A stretch of 64,000 bases of DNA from Lentzea aerocolonigenes (GCF_000974445.1 NZ_BBOJ01000016.1:62001-126000), one strand, 5' to 3'. Counted from the first letter of the stretch, positions 35,007 to 42,688 are shown. Numbers and translations are program-made. The notes: generated by a model not told the origin, from the letters alone.

Positions 35007-36371
35007 GTGGCGATCAGCGTTTTCGACCTCTTCTCCGTCGGCATCGGACCGTCCAGCTCCCACACCGTCGGCCCGATGCGCGCGGCCGCGATGTTCGTCG
35101 AGAAGCTCGGCGCTCGGGTGTCCGAAGTGGACCGCGTGCACGTCGAGCTCTTCGGCTCCCTCGGCGCGACCGGGCACGGGCACGGCAGCCCCAAGGCCGT
35201 GTTCCTCGGTCTCGAAGGCAACCTCCCGGAAGAGGTCGACCCCACGGTCGCGGCCACCCGCGTCGAGGAGATCGTCGCGGGCGGACGGCTCCGGCTCGGC
35301 GGCGTGCACGAGATCGGCTTCGTGCACGACCGCGACCTCGTCATGCACCGCCGCAAGTCGCTTCCGTTGCACCCCAACGGGATGAGCTTCGAGGCGTACC
35401 AGGGCGACGAGTCGGTCGAGCACGCCGTCTACTACTCGATCGGCGGCGGTTTCGTCGTCGACGAGAACGCCTCGGGCACGGACCGGATCAAGCCGGACAC
35501 GACACCGTTGCCGCACCCGTTCCTGACCGGCGACGAACTGCTCGCGCGCTGCCGCGAAACCGGCCTGTCGATCAGCGAGATCATGATGGCCAACGAGCTG
35601 TCGTGGCGCAGTGAAGACGAGGTCCGGCAAGGACTTCTGCACATCTGGCACGTCATGCAGGAGTGCGTGGAACGCGGCTGCACCGAACAGGGCGTCCTGC
35701 CCGGCGGCCTCAAGGTCCGCCGCCGCGCCGCCGAGATGCGCAAGCGGCTGGAGGGCGAGCACTTCGTCACCGACCCGCTGCGCGTCATGGACTGGGTGAC
35801 GCTCTTCGCGTTGGCGGTCAACGAGGAGAACGCGGCGGGCGGCCGTGTCGTCACCGCACCGACGAACGGCGCGGCCGGCATCGTGCCCGCGGTTCTGCAC
35901 TACTACACGAAGTTCGTGCCGGGGGCCAACGACGACGGTGTCGTCCGGTTCCTGCTCACCGCGGGCGCGATCGGTGTGCTGTTCAAGGAGAACGCGTCGA
36001 TCTCCGGCGCGGAGGTCGGCTGTCAGGGCGAGGTCGGCTCTGCGTGCTCGATGGCCGCCGGTGGTCTCGCCGAGGTCCTCGGCGGCACACCGGAACAGGT
36101 CGAGAACGCGGCCGAGATCGCCATGGAGCACAACCTCGGCCTGACCTGCGACCCGATCGGCGGCCTGGTGCAGATCCCGTGCATCGAACGCAACGCCGTC
36201 GCGTCCATCAAGGCCATCACGGCGGTGCGCATGGCGTTGCGCGGCGATGGCTCGCACTTCGTCTCGCTGGACAAGGTCATCAAGACCATGCGCGACACCG
36301 GCAAGGACATGTCGGTGAAGTACAAGGAGACCGCACGCGGCGGCCTCGCGGTGAACGTCATCGAGTGCTGA
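35007..36371 (+). CDS. sdaA: L-serine ammonia-lyase, iron-sulfur type, single chain
   Basis: 454 residues with fused beta and alpha parts. Deaminates serine to pyruvate using a 4Fe-4S cluster. The N-terminal SVFDLFSVGIGPSSSHTVGPMRAA is characteristic; candidate cluster cysteines are in GCQGEVGSACSMA and LTCDPIGGLVQIPCIERN. GTG start after AAGGA. Co-transcription with gcvH under the riboswitch makes sense: glycine cleavage with serine hydroxymethyltransferase yields serine, which SdaA drains to pyruvate. Confidence 0.96.
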   Translation: MAISVFDLFSVGIGPSSSHTVGPMRAAAMFVEKLGARVSEVDRVHVELFGSLGATGHGHGSPKAVFLGLEGNLPEEVDPTVAATRVEEIVAGGRLRLGGVHEIGFVHDRDLVMHRRKSLPLHPNGMSFEAYQGDESVEHAVYYSIGGGFVVDENASGTDRIKPDTTPLPHPFLTGDELLARCRETGLSISEIMMANELSWRSEDEVRQGLLHIWHVMQECVERGCTEQGVLPGGLKVRRRAAEMRKRLEGEHFVTDPLRVMDWVTLFALAVNEENAAGGRVVTAPTNGAAGIVPAVLHYYTKFVPGANDDGVVRFLLTAGAIGVLFKENASISGAEVGCQGEVGSACSMAAGGLAEVLGGTPEQVENAAEIAMEHNLGLTCDPIGGLVQIPCIERNAVASIKAITAVRMALRGDGSHFVSLDKVIKTMRDTGKDMSVKYKETARGGLAVNVIEC

Positions 36372-36716
36372 ACTCGGCATGGATCAGGTCGTCCAGCGCC
36401 GGCCAGCGCTCCTCGTCCCCGGCCGCGCGCACGACGACGTCGGTGATCATCGACCGCAGCGCGACGCGCTCGTCCTCCGGCCAGCTCGGGAACCGCGCCT
36501 GCTCCAGTCCCGTGGTGCACATGGAGTCCGGCTCGTTTCCAGGATCTCGATCACCCGGTGCGCGAGCCTGCGCCACGCGAGCTCGTACTCGTCGGGGTCG
36601 AAGTGGCCGGTGGCCTCCTCCGCGAACCGTCGCACGGTGTCGTGCGGCACCAGCGCGGGGTCGCCGTCGAGGACGTCCAGCTCGGCCTGGGTCCAGCAGT
36701 ACAGGCAGCCCTTCAC
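36358..36716 (-). pseudogene. frameshifted small protein partner of the HxlR regulator
   Basis: The GTG at 36716, overlapping the regulator stop (GTGA), reads VKGCLYCWTQAELDVLDG to AHRVIEILE. The coding signal then continues in another frame as PGNEPDSMCTTGLEQARFPSWPEDERVALRSM and further, to a stop at 36358. The switch is near 36540, where CTGGAAAC replaces an expected CTGGGAAAC-like string; restoring one G joins the frames as EILGNEPDS. It is either a true 1-nt deletion or a sequencing error. The intact protein would have about 119 residues; the family is unknown to me. The 3' end overlaps that of sdaA by 14 nt. Confidence 0.65.
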
Positions 36717-37066
36717 CGGGCGTCGTACGCCTGCTGGGCCGCGAGCACCTCGGGCATCCGCGCCTCCAGGAGGTGGATCAGCGACAGCAGCCGTTCCGCC
36801 GTCTCGTGCCCGAGCGGCGTGAGGCTGTAGTCGACGCGCGGAGGGTTCGTCTGCTGTGCCTCGCGGTGGACGAGCCCGTCCCGCTCCAGCGCGTGCAACG
36901 TCTGGGACAGCATCTTCTCGCTGACCCCGTCGACGCGGCGGCGCAGCTCGTTGAACCGCAGCGGACCGTCCACGAGCGCGCCCATCGTCAGGCTGCCCCA
37001 CCTGCCGGTGACGTGCTCCAGCGTCGGGCGCGACGGGCACGCCTTCGCGAACACGTTGAAGTCCAT
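36713..37066 (-). CDS. HxlR-type winged-helix regulator
   Basis: 117 residues, normal for HxlR. CPSRPTLEHVTGRWGSLTMGALVDGPLRFNELRRRVDGVSEKMLSQTLHALERDGLV is the family core, with an N-terminal cysteine (about residue 10) where HxlR/YodB members often have a redox-sensitive Cys. A 17-bp dyad lies 9 nt upstream of the ATG and is the likely operator. The downstream coupled gene is frameshifted, so its target function may be partly lost. Confidence 0.9.
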   Translation of the reverse strand: MDFNVFAKACPSRPTLEHVTGRWGSLTMGALVDGPLRFNELRRRVDGVSEKMLSQTLHALERDGLVHREAQQTNPPRVDYSLTPLGHETAERLLSLIHLLEARMPEVLAAQQAYDAR

Positions 37067-37074
37067 ACCAGCAT

Positions 37075-37091
37075 ACTAACTGATAGTTAGT
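37075..37091 (-). promoter_or_regulatory. HxlR operator-like dyad
   Basis: ACTAAC-TGATA-GTTAGT: perfect 6-bp arms with a 5-nt centre, just upstream of the HxlR start codon and beside an AGTATGC -10-like element. HxlR-family sites typically look like this. Binding not shown. Confidence 0.6.
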
Positions 37092-37128
37092 GGATTGGAG
37101 CTCTCGTTGTGGGTGAGAGCTCCAATCC
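37092..37128 (-). terminator. terminator of the rsr gene
   Basis: A 14-nt arm (37092-37105) pairs perfectly with 37115-37128 around a 9-nt loop, 2 nt after the rsr stop on the minus strand. It abuts the HxlR operator. Confidence 0.8.
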
Positions 37129-37130
37129 GC

Positions 37131-39890
37131 TCAGAACGGCCAGTCGGCGTTCTGACCCGCCTCGAGCAGGGCGACCATGCGGAACGTCGCGTCCGTCAGG
37201 CCACCGAACTCGTGCCGGTTCGCCTTGCCGGTCGCGTACGCGGCCTGCCGGTACCCGTTCAGGTTGAACCCGTAGACCGGCACGTGCCGCGGCACGACGT
37301 CCGAGACGCCCTTCCCGTGGTGCCCGGCCACCGTCTGCATGTCCGAGATGATGAACACGCGGTCGTGGCCCTGGTAGCTGCGCTGCAACGCCCCGATGAT
37401 GTCGGTGCCGTGCCCGACCTCACCGATCCTCTTCAGGAACCGGTCGACCTCGCGGATCACCGACGCCCCGCGCGCGACGTCGTGCCGGAACGTGCCGTCC
37501 GCGAAGCCGACGACGTTGACCTGCTCGCCCTTCGCGCCCAGCGCGACGCCGAACACCGCCGCGGCCTTGGCCGGGGCGACCTTCGACTTCGCCGAGATCG
37601 CGCCGTGCGTCATCGACGCCGAGGTGTCGACGAGGATCAGCGACCGGCCCGGCAGTGCTGGAAGGTTGCCGAGCGAGCACTGCAGCGCCTGGTCCAGGGC
37701 GTGGCCCCAGCGCAGGCTCGGCGCCGCCTCGTACGCGGACAGGAACCGGAACGGGAACTGCCGCGAGCGAGCGACCTGGCCGGGGTCGGCCACACGTGCC
37801 GCGACAGCCGCCGCGGCCTCGTCGGACATGCCGGCCTCGTCGAAGTTCCTGAGGTTTCTCAAGCAGTTTCCGGTGACCAGCCCTGCCGCCACGAACACGC
37901 TCGACGGCTCGACGGTCACGCAGTAGGTCGGACAGTCACCTCCATCCTCGATCGACACGACCCGGTCCAACGCGACGGCCTCGTCGTAGCCGTGCATTTC
38001 ACTGCTCGCAGGTGCCACATGCGCCAACTGCTCAGCCAGCTTCGCGAGCTTGGCCGCCTTGTACCCGATCCGGAGATCGAGCAACCCGGCCAGACGCACC
38101 AGCGCGGTCGCCCGGTTCACCTCGACGATGTGAATCGGGTGCCGGCTCTGAATCGGGCCACCGCTCACACGCACCGCGTGCTTCCGGATGATGCTGGTGA
38201 CGCCAAGCCGGAGCAGTGCGTCAGAGACCTGCTCTGCCAGTCGACGTGAAACCGTCGCGTACTCGACCGAGCCGTGAACAGTGCCCTTGGGGTTGACGCG
38301 CTCACGCACGCACCCGTCGGTGTCGATCAGTCCGGAAAGCGCGCCGATCCAGAACTCGCGGCTGAAAGGCCGGTTGGGCAACGCCTTGACCTCGCAACGC
38401 TTCCCCCACACGTCGTAGGCGCGCAGAACCTCTGCCAGCGGGTTCCTCTTCCACTGCTTGAACGGGAACCGCATCCGCACGATCCGGCCGTTCGCCGACT
38501 CGTTCGTGCCGCAGCCGTGCTTCGCCGCGTACTCGCGCATGAACGCCACTGCACCGTCGTCCGGATCGCCGTGGAACTCGGGCGTGAGCGCGGTCATGCC
38601 CCCGTCACCGAGCATCGCGCCGACGAAGTACCCGTCCCACGCGTCCCCCTCGTCTCCGAAGTACCCGGCCGTGAGAGGGATCGGGATCCGGTCGCCTGGC
38701 CGCAGTCCGTCGGACGTGGTCCACTCCCACGCCTGTCGACCGGTGGTACGGCGCTGACGGATCCAGCGGTGGTCCACCGTGGCGTTCACCGTTCGTCCTG
38801 ACGCGAACCGGATGGTCAGGACCGGCCGGACACCGGTGTCGAGCCATGCCGATGGCACGGTCGGAACGAGGTTGCCCACCGAGCGGTCGCGAGGTCCCTG
38901 GTTGGCGCCGTACTTGACGGGACGGGTGTCCCAAGCCTTGTCGTAGGAGAGAACCGGCAGTCTGCGAGCGACGACGTCCTCGATGGGCGCCGTCGTTCCG
39001 TCGGCGAGCCAGACGGGGGTGCCCTCGGCGAGGCAGGCCATGTAACCCATGGACGGCGCCAGCGCCTCCCACACCTCACGGGTCATCGGTCCCTGCAGCC
39101 ACCCCGCCACGGCCTCCCAGGTCATCCCGGCCCGGCGCAGCACGTCCGCCGCGTCGGGACGCCCGAAGAGCGCGCGTCGCTGGTCGACCGGCCACGCCAT
39201 GAGCTCACGGCGTGCCGCGATCACCCGCAGCTGCGAAGGGACGGCCACGTCGCCGTCGCGGCGCCGGTCCAGCACGTACTGGAAGAGCGCGCCCTGCCAG
39301 TCGGCGGCCGGCGAGGGGTGGGCGAGGTTCAGCACGTCGGCCATGCGGAAGCCGCGGGCGTCGCTGTCCCACTTGAGGACCGCGCGCTCGTCGTACAGGC
39401 GCCGCACCGCGTCCGCGATGCCGCGCTTGATCGGCTTCGGCACGCGCCGGCCGTTCGCGCCCGTCCAGCAGGCGAGGAGCTCACCCGGCTCGTCCGCGCG
39501 CTGCAACACCGAGTCCACGACCGCGCGGTTGGTGACGCCCGCGTCAGCGGAGGCGGCGAGCCGTGCCGACACGAACTCGGCCGCGCCGACGAGCGACGCC
39601 GTGCGCATGTTCGCCTCGGTGCGCAGCCACTTCAGCAGCCGCGCGGTCCACTCGGGATCGGTGAGCGCGGCGGCGCGGACGAGCTGCGCGAAGCGGTTGT
39701 CGCGCTGGTTCCCCGACTCGTAGAAGGTGTCCTCGCCGCCCATGTTCGACACGGCGAGCAGGAACAGCTCGGACTTCGTGTCGCGGGCGTAGCCGTCGCC
39801 ACCCTCGTAGGTCCTGGTCGACGGTGCCGGCGCCGTGGCGACCGGGCTGGTGCCCGCCGGACGTGCGCGAAAGATGTTGAACTTCGCCAT
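37131..39890 (-). CDS. rsr: Ro60/Rsr TROVE-domain RNA-binding protein containing an intein
   Basis: 919 residues translated, of which the mature Ro60 orthologue would be about 529. The N-extein (1-285) is the TROVE ring: GGDGYARDTKSELFLLAVSNMGGEDTFYESGNQRDNRF, LRTEANMRTASLVGAAEF and GRRVPKPIKRGIADAV are typical of bacterial Rsr. After the intein the C-extein resumes with CLRNLRNFDEAGMSDE and ends in a von Willebrand A-like domain with the MIDAS DTSASM at 755-760. Ro proteins bind Y RNAs and misfolded RNAs and act with exoribonucleases in RNA quality control. GGGGAGAG lies 8 nt before the ATG. Three Y-RNA-like genes lie immediately upstream on the same strand. Confidence 0.93.
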   Translation of the reverse strand: MAKFNIFRARPAGTSPVATAPAPSTRTYEGGDGYARDTKSELFLLAVSNMGGEDTFYESGNQRDNRFAQLVRAAALTDPEWTARLLKWLRTEANMRTASLVGAAEFVSARLAASADAGVTNRAVVDSVLQRADEPGELLACWTGANGRRVPKPIKRGIADAVRRLYDERAVLKWDSDARGFRMADVLNLAHPSPAADWQGALFQYVLDRRRDGDVAVPSQLRVIAARRELMAWPVDQRRALFGRPDAADVLRRAGMTWEAVAGWLQGPMTREVWEALAPSMGYMACLAEGTPVWLADGTTAPIEDVVARRLPVLSYDKAWDTRPVKYGANQGPRDRSVGNLVPTVPSAWLDTGVRPVLTIRFASGRTVNATVDHRWIRQRRTTGRQAWEWTTSDGLRPGDRIPIPLTAGYFGDEGDAWDGYFVGAMLGDGGMTALTPEFHGDPDDGAVAFMREYAAKHGCGTNESANGRIVRMRFPFKQWKRNPLAEVLRAYDVWGKRCEVKALPNRPFSREFWIGALSGLIDTDGCVRERVNPKGTVHGSVEYATVSRRLAEQVSDALLRLGVTSIIRKHAVRVSGGPIQSRHPIHIVEVNRATALVRLAGLLDLRIGYKAAKLAKLAEQLAHVAPASSEMHGYDEAVALDRVVSIEDGGDCPTYCVTVEPSSVFVAAGLVTGNCLRNLRNFDEAGMSDEAAAAVAARVADPGQVARSRQFPFRFLSAYEAAPSLRWGHALDQALQCSLGNLPALPGRSLILVDTSASMTHGAISAKSKVAPAKAAAVFGVALGAKGEQVNVVGFADGTFRHDVARGASVIREVDRFLKRIGEVGHGTDIIGALQRSYQGHDRVFIISDMQTVAGHHGKGVSDVVPRHVPVYGFNLNGYRQAAYATGKANRHEFGGLTDATFRMVALLEAGQNADWPF
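37866..39035 (-). other. intein with LAGLIDADG homing endonuclease inside rsr
   Basis: Residues 286-675 of the precursor (390 aa) interrupt the conserved TROVE segment between MGYMA and CLRNLRNF. Block A is CLAEGTPVWLADG with Cys1 at 286. Block B is TVNATVDHRWI (T371, H374). Endonuclease blocks are YFVGAMLGDGG (about 421-431) and WIGALSGLIDTDGC (514-527), with acidic residues kept in both. Block F is CPTYCVTVEPSSVFVAAG. The end is LVTGN followed by the +1 Cys676. The penultimate residue is Gly instead of the usual His, which some active inteins tolerate. The insertion is in frame throughout. Confidence 0.93.
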
Positions 39891-39934
39891 CGGCTCTCTC
39901 CCCTCAAGACAAAAGAAAGGGAGCCCACGAACGA

Positions 39935-40078
39935 CACACGTGTCCGAGATCAAGGTCGCGGAAGGTACGTTGCTGCTCTGCCCAACTGAGCTACAGCCGA
40001 AGTGGCTGGTGGGATTCGAACCCACGACCCGCCCATTAACAGTGGAAGTAACCCTCTGCTTCGCACCGGACACGTGTG
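39935..40078 (-). ncRNA. Y RNA (YrlA-like) with tRNA-mimicking module
   Basis: The ends pair as a perfect 12-bp stem (40067-40078 with 39935-39946). Inside, on the minus strand, come CCGGTGCGAAGC and, near the 3' side, GCGACCTTGATCTCGG, both shared with the two neighbours and placed like the Ro-binding helix of Y RNAs. The distal part mimics a tRNA in permuted order. It has a T-arm (GTGGG-TTCGAAT-CCCAC), then a capped acceptor-like hairpin (CAGCC-ACTTC-GGCTG), then a D-arm (GCTC-AGTTGGGCA-GAGC). That order and the location next to rsr match bacterial YrlA RNAs. Confidence 0.85.
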
Positions 40079-40086
40079 AAGTTGTG

Positions 40087-40168
40087 TGCTCCCGAGATCA
40101 AGTCGCCGACGGTTTCCGGTTTTCGATTTGGTTTCGAAGAAGTATCCGTCGGCTTCGCACCGGGTGCG
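40087..40168 (-). ncRNA. minimal Y-RNA-like gene without tRNA module
   Basis: About 82 nt with the same framing strands as its neighbours: 5' CCCGGTGCGAAGCCGACGG and 3' CCGTCGGCGACTTGATCTCGGG, the GCCGACGG/CCGTCGGC part being a perfect 8-bp stem. The TACTTC string follows, as in the others, but the distal loop is short and A-rich with no T-arm or D-arm. It has a 26-nt leader (40175-40200) nearly identical to that of the third gene. It ends 8 nt before the first Y RNA, so the two may be co-transcribed. Confidence 0.7.
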
Positions 40169-40174
40169 ATTTCT

Positions 40175-40378
40175 ATGCAACCACGCCGCGCCAGCGATTT
40201 AATTCCGGCCGGTGTGGAGTTTTTGGGCGCCCGAGATCGAGTCGCGGAAGGTGACTGCTCACCGAGGTGAGCGAAGACCGGCCGAGACCAGCTTCAGGAG
40301 TCGAACCTGAGGATGCCGAAGTAACCCTCCGCTGCGCACCGGGCGCACACTCATACAACCACACCGCGCCAGCGATTT
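40175..40378 (-). promoter_or_regulatory. duplicated leader/promoter of the Y-RNA-like genes (copies at 40175-40200 and 40353-40378)
   Basis: Two 26-nt copies differing at two positions end about 6 nt before the 5' ends of the second and third Y-RNA-like genes. On the minus strand they read AAATCGCTGGCGCGG and then GTGGTTG, followed by CATAGA or TATGAG as a possible -10. Conservation of the leader separately from the RNA bodies points to a promoter. Confidence 0.55.
40225..40348 (-). ncRNA. Y-RNA-like gene with partial tRNA module
   Basis: About 124 nt. Outer stem GCGCCCG/CGGGCGC; inner GCGGAGG/CCTTCCGC. It shares CCCGGTGCGCAGC and GCGACTCGATCTCGG with the other two. The distal part has a good T-arm (TCAGG-TTCGACT-CCTGA), but where a D-arm is expected there is a GCTCAC-CTCG-GTGAGC tetraloop hairpin, so the tRNA mimicry is degenerate. 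It is preceded by the conserved leader at 40353-40378. Confidence 0.75.
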
Positions 40379-40380
40379 TT

Positions 40381-41031
40381 CTAGGGCGCCGTCTTCACCA
40401 GCCGGCGGAGGAGGTAGAACAGTCCGACCGTGAGCAGAAAGCCGACGGCGCTGATCATCACGATCTGCTCGACGGTCTCGGCGCGTGACCCCGCGAACAC
40501 GTAGGCAGTGCAAATCGGCACGGTGCCCATGAGCGTGAACAACATGAAATCCCGGAACGACACCCTGGACACCCCAGCGGACACCGAGACGGTCTCCGCC
40601 ATCATCGGGATTCCCCGCGCCACCCCGAAGAACCAGGGCCCGAACTGGCGGCCCCAGCGCCGCATTTCGGTTAGTTCCTCAATGGTTACAACGCGGCGCA
40701 CCAACCGCGGGCCGGAGTACCGGCCGAGGGCGTACCCTGCGGCAGAGGAACCCAGGGATCCGACGATCGCGAGTGCCAGCCCGAGAGGCAGACCGAGTGC
40801 CGTTCCCGCGAGCACGATGAGCGGAGTCGACGGCACGGGCAGCAGCACGTCCACGACGAGCAGGGCGAAGATCGCCACCGCCGCCCACACCGGGTCGATG
40901 CCGCGCACCCACGTCACGACCCCCTCGAAGTCGATGAGGTCGAACGCCTCGAACACGATCCAGCTCAGCAGCACGAAGCCGAGCACGACGGCCGGTATCC
41001 ACTTCCACCGAACGCCCGTCTCATAACTCAT
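40381..41031 (-). CDS. DedA/VTT-type integral membrane protein
   Basis: 216 residues with about five hydrophobic segments. FALLVVDVLLPVPSTPLIVLAGTALGLPLGLALAIVGSLGSSAAGYALGRYSG, then FFGVARGIPMMAETVSVSAGVSR, are the VTT (TVP38/DedA) core: the re-entrant loop with prolines and the R-x-x-P-x-x segment. Family members act as lipid flippases or in envelope homeostasis. The ATG at 41031 gives the normal length. The stop abuts the Y-RNA leader. It is divergent from the 41103 gene. Confidence 0.85.
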   Translation of the reverse strand: MSYETGVRWKWIPAVVLGFVLLSWIVFEAFDLIDFEGVVTWVRGIDPVWAAVAIFALLVVDVLLPVPSTPLIVLAGTALGLPLGLALAIVGSLGSSAAGYALGRYSGPRLVRRVVTIEELTEMRRWGRQFGPWFFGVARGIPMMAETVSVSAGVSRVSFRDFMLFTLMGTVPICTAYVFAGSRAETVEQIVMISAVGFLLTVGLFYLLRRLVKTAP

Positions 41032-41102
41032 CGGGTGATGGTCGCCCACCTCGATGCGCCGGACAATCCGCCAGTGGCGCAGGTTCCGCGAAGGAGACAC
41101 AC

Positions 41103-41507
41103 ATGAGTGACGACCTGGTGCCGTTTCTCGGACACTGGGTGCTCGATCCGGCACGTTCCGCGTACACCGGCGGCACCCCTCCCCGAAGCGGCCACTACGA
41201 CCTGCGCCTGGACGGAGAACGGCTGGTCGTCAGCATCGAAGGCGTGCTGGGATCGGGTGATCCCATCCGCACCGGGTACACATTGGACCTGTGGCAGGAC
41301 ACGCCGATGACCGTCGGCAAGGTCGACCGCGTGCGCACGGTCGTCGAGCCGAGACGGTTCTGCACGATCGCGTACGCGGGCGCGCAAGCGGTTGCGCGGG
41401 CCTGGCGGATCCTCGGCAACCTCAACGAGATGACGATCGTGCAGTCCGCACCGGACGCGTTCGGCGTGTGGCGTGACGACGTTTCCGTCTACCGCAGGCA
41501 GTTCTAG
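41103..41507 (+). CDS. conserved hypothetical protein
   Basis: 134 residues, no signal peptide or membrane segment. Beta-rich: LGHWVLDPARSAYTGGTPPRSGHYDLRLDGERLVVSIEG, then GKVDRVRTVVEPRRFCTIAYAGAQAVARAWRILG. It resembles small single-domain beta-barrel proteins, but I do not recognise a family. AAGGAG is 9 nt before the ATG. The last bases overlap the stop of the convergent regulator gene (shared CTAG). Confidence 0.75.
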   Translation: MSDDLVPFLGHWVLDPARSAYTGGTPPRSGHYDLRLDGERLVVSIEGVLGSGDPIRTGYTLDLWQDTPMTVGKVDRVRTVVEPRRFCTIAYAGAQAVARAWRILGNLNEMTIVQSAPDAFGVWRDDVSVYRRQF

Positions 41508-41812
41508 CGACCCTCGTGCCGGTCGAGCAGTGCCCGCAACGCCGCCATCTCCGCGGCGAGAGCGGTGCGGCCGGCGTCGGTGATGTGCAGCCACGTCTTG
41601 GGGCGCTTGCCCTCGTAGCCCTTCTCGACCTCGACCAGTCCGGCCTGCTCCAGCACGGAGATGTGCCGCGACAGGTTGCCCGCGGTCAGCTCCAGCGCCG
41701 ACTTCAGGTACGTGAACTCCACTCGTTTCGCCTCGGCCGCGATGGTCAGCACGCCGAGCCGGTGGCGCTGGTGGACCGTGTCGTCCAGGCCGGCGGTGGG
41801 GTTGTCGCTCAT
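41504..41812 (-). CDS. winged-helix regulator (MarR/ArsR-like)
   Basis: 102 residues: HRLGVLTIAAEAKRVEFTYLKSALELTAGNLSRHISVLEQAGLVEVEKGYEGKRPKTWLHITDAGRTAL is the DUF4040/HTH_27-like winged helix usually paired with a membrane protein. Its ATG overlaps the TGA of the membrane-protein gene (ATGA). The likely operator is the 27-bp palindrome upstream of that operon. Confidence 0.88.
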   Translation of the reverse strand: MSDNPTAGLDDTVHQRHRLGVLTIAAEAKRVEFTYLKSALELTAGNLSRHISVLEQAGLVEVEKGYEGKRPKTWLHITDAGRTALAAEMAALRALLDRHEGR

Positions 41813-42660
41813 CGTGCCGTCTCTCGTCGCACGAACCCGATGATCCCGCCCACGAGCAACACGAACGCGGGCAACGCCGTGCTCGCGTACTGCTCCACCG
41901 CCAGCGGCCAGTAGAAGCCGAACCGTCCCGCCTCGTTCACGAACAGCACGGTAGCGGCGAAGATCGCCGCAGTGACCGTGCACACCGCGCTGCGCTCCAG
42001 GTGGGCGAGGCCGGCCAGGCCCGCGGCGACCACGAACAGCGGGCCGTACGGGTAGATCGTGACGAGGTGCGCCAGGGCGAACAGCGCGAGCACCACGAGC
42101 GTGAAGCCGACGCTGCGCTTCCACCACGTCGCCGCCACGATCACCGCCACCGTGACCGGCAGTGCGATCTGCCAGCCCGCCCAGCCGAAGAACAGCTTGC
42201 TGAGCAACGGCACGCCGGCCAGCGGCAGCGCCAGCAGGAAGGCCGTGACCTGGGTGTAGATCCTGGTCGGCGTCTCCACGCCGACCTGCGCCGCGCGCCA
42301 CTGGTACCACCGGACGACTGCGAGAAGGCCGCACACCAACGCGACGATCCAGTAGACGTCGACGGCGATGCTCGGCGACGCGGGCATGAACACGGGGCTG
42401 GTCATCATCTGGCCGCCGCTGGGGTGCAGCCAGTGGTAGAGCCACGGCATGTCCGACGAGCTCCACGTGCACGGTTTCGGCTCCACGAGCTCCGGGTTCA
42501 CACCACTCTCGACGCACATCTTGCGCGCGTAGAACGGCGTGGACACCAGCGTGATCAAGCCGAACAGCAGGAACGGCAGCCAGTAGCCGTGTCGGTCCGC
42601 TCGGGCGCGTTTGCGCATGGCGGTCAGCTCGGTGAGCAGGTCCTTCGGGTCCTCGGTCAT
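41809..42660 (-). CDS. polytopic membrane protein
   Basis: 283 residues from the ATG at 42660, preceded by GGGGGACTGACC. A cytosolic helical N-terminus (DPKDLLTELTAMRKRARADRHG) precedes about seven transmembrane helices. The first luminal loop has two cysteines (KMCVESGVNPELVEPKPCTW), possibly a disulfide. First gene of a two-gene operon with the winged-helix regulator. No transport or enzyme motif recognised; unknown function. Confidence 0.82.
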   Translation of the reverse strand: MTEDPKDLLTELTAMRKRARADRHGYWLPFLLFGLITLVSTPFYARKMCVESGVNPELVEPKPCTWSSSDMPWLYHWLHPSGGQMMTSPVFMPASPSIAVDVYWIVALVCGLLAVVRWYQWRAAQVGVETPTRIYTQVTAFLLALPLAGVPLLSKLFFGWAGWQIALPVTVAVIVAATWWKRSVGFTLVVLALFALAHLVTIYPYGPLFVVAAGLAGLAHLERSAVCTVTAAIFAATVLFVNEAGRFGFYWPLAVEQYASTALPAFVLLVGGIIGFVRRETAR

Positions 42661-42688
42661 GGTCAGTCCCCCAACTGCACTCGACTGC

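Noticed and set aside
39976..40045. Looks like a tRNA gene on the minus strand (perfect T-arm and D-arm)
   Set aside because: The 3' half precedes the 5' half, the acceptor is capped by a loop and there is no anticodon arm; this fits a Y RNA module better than a tRNA.
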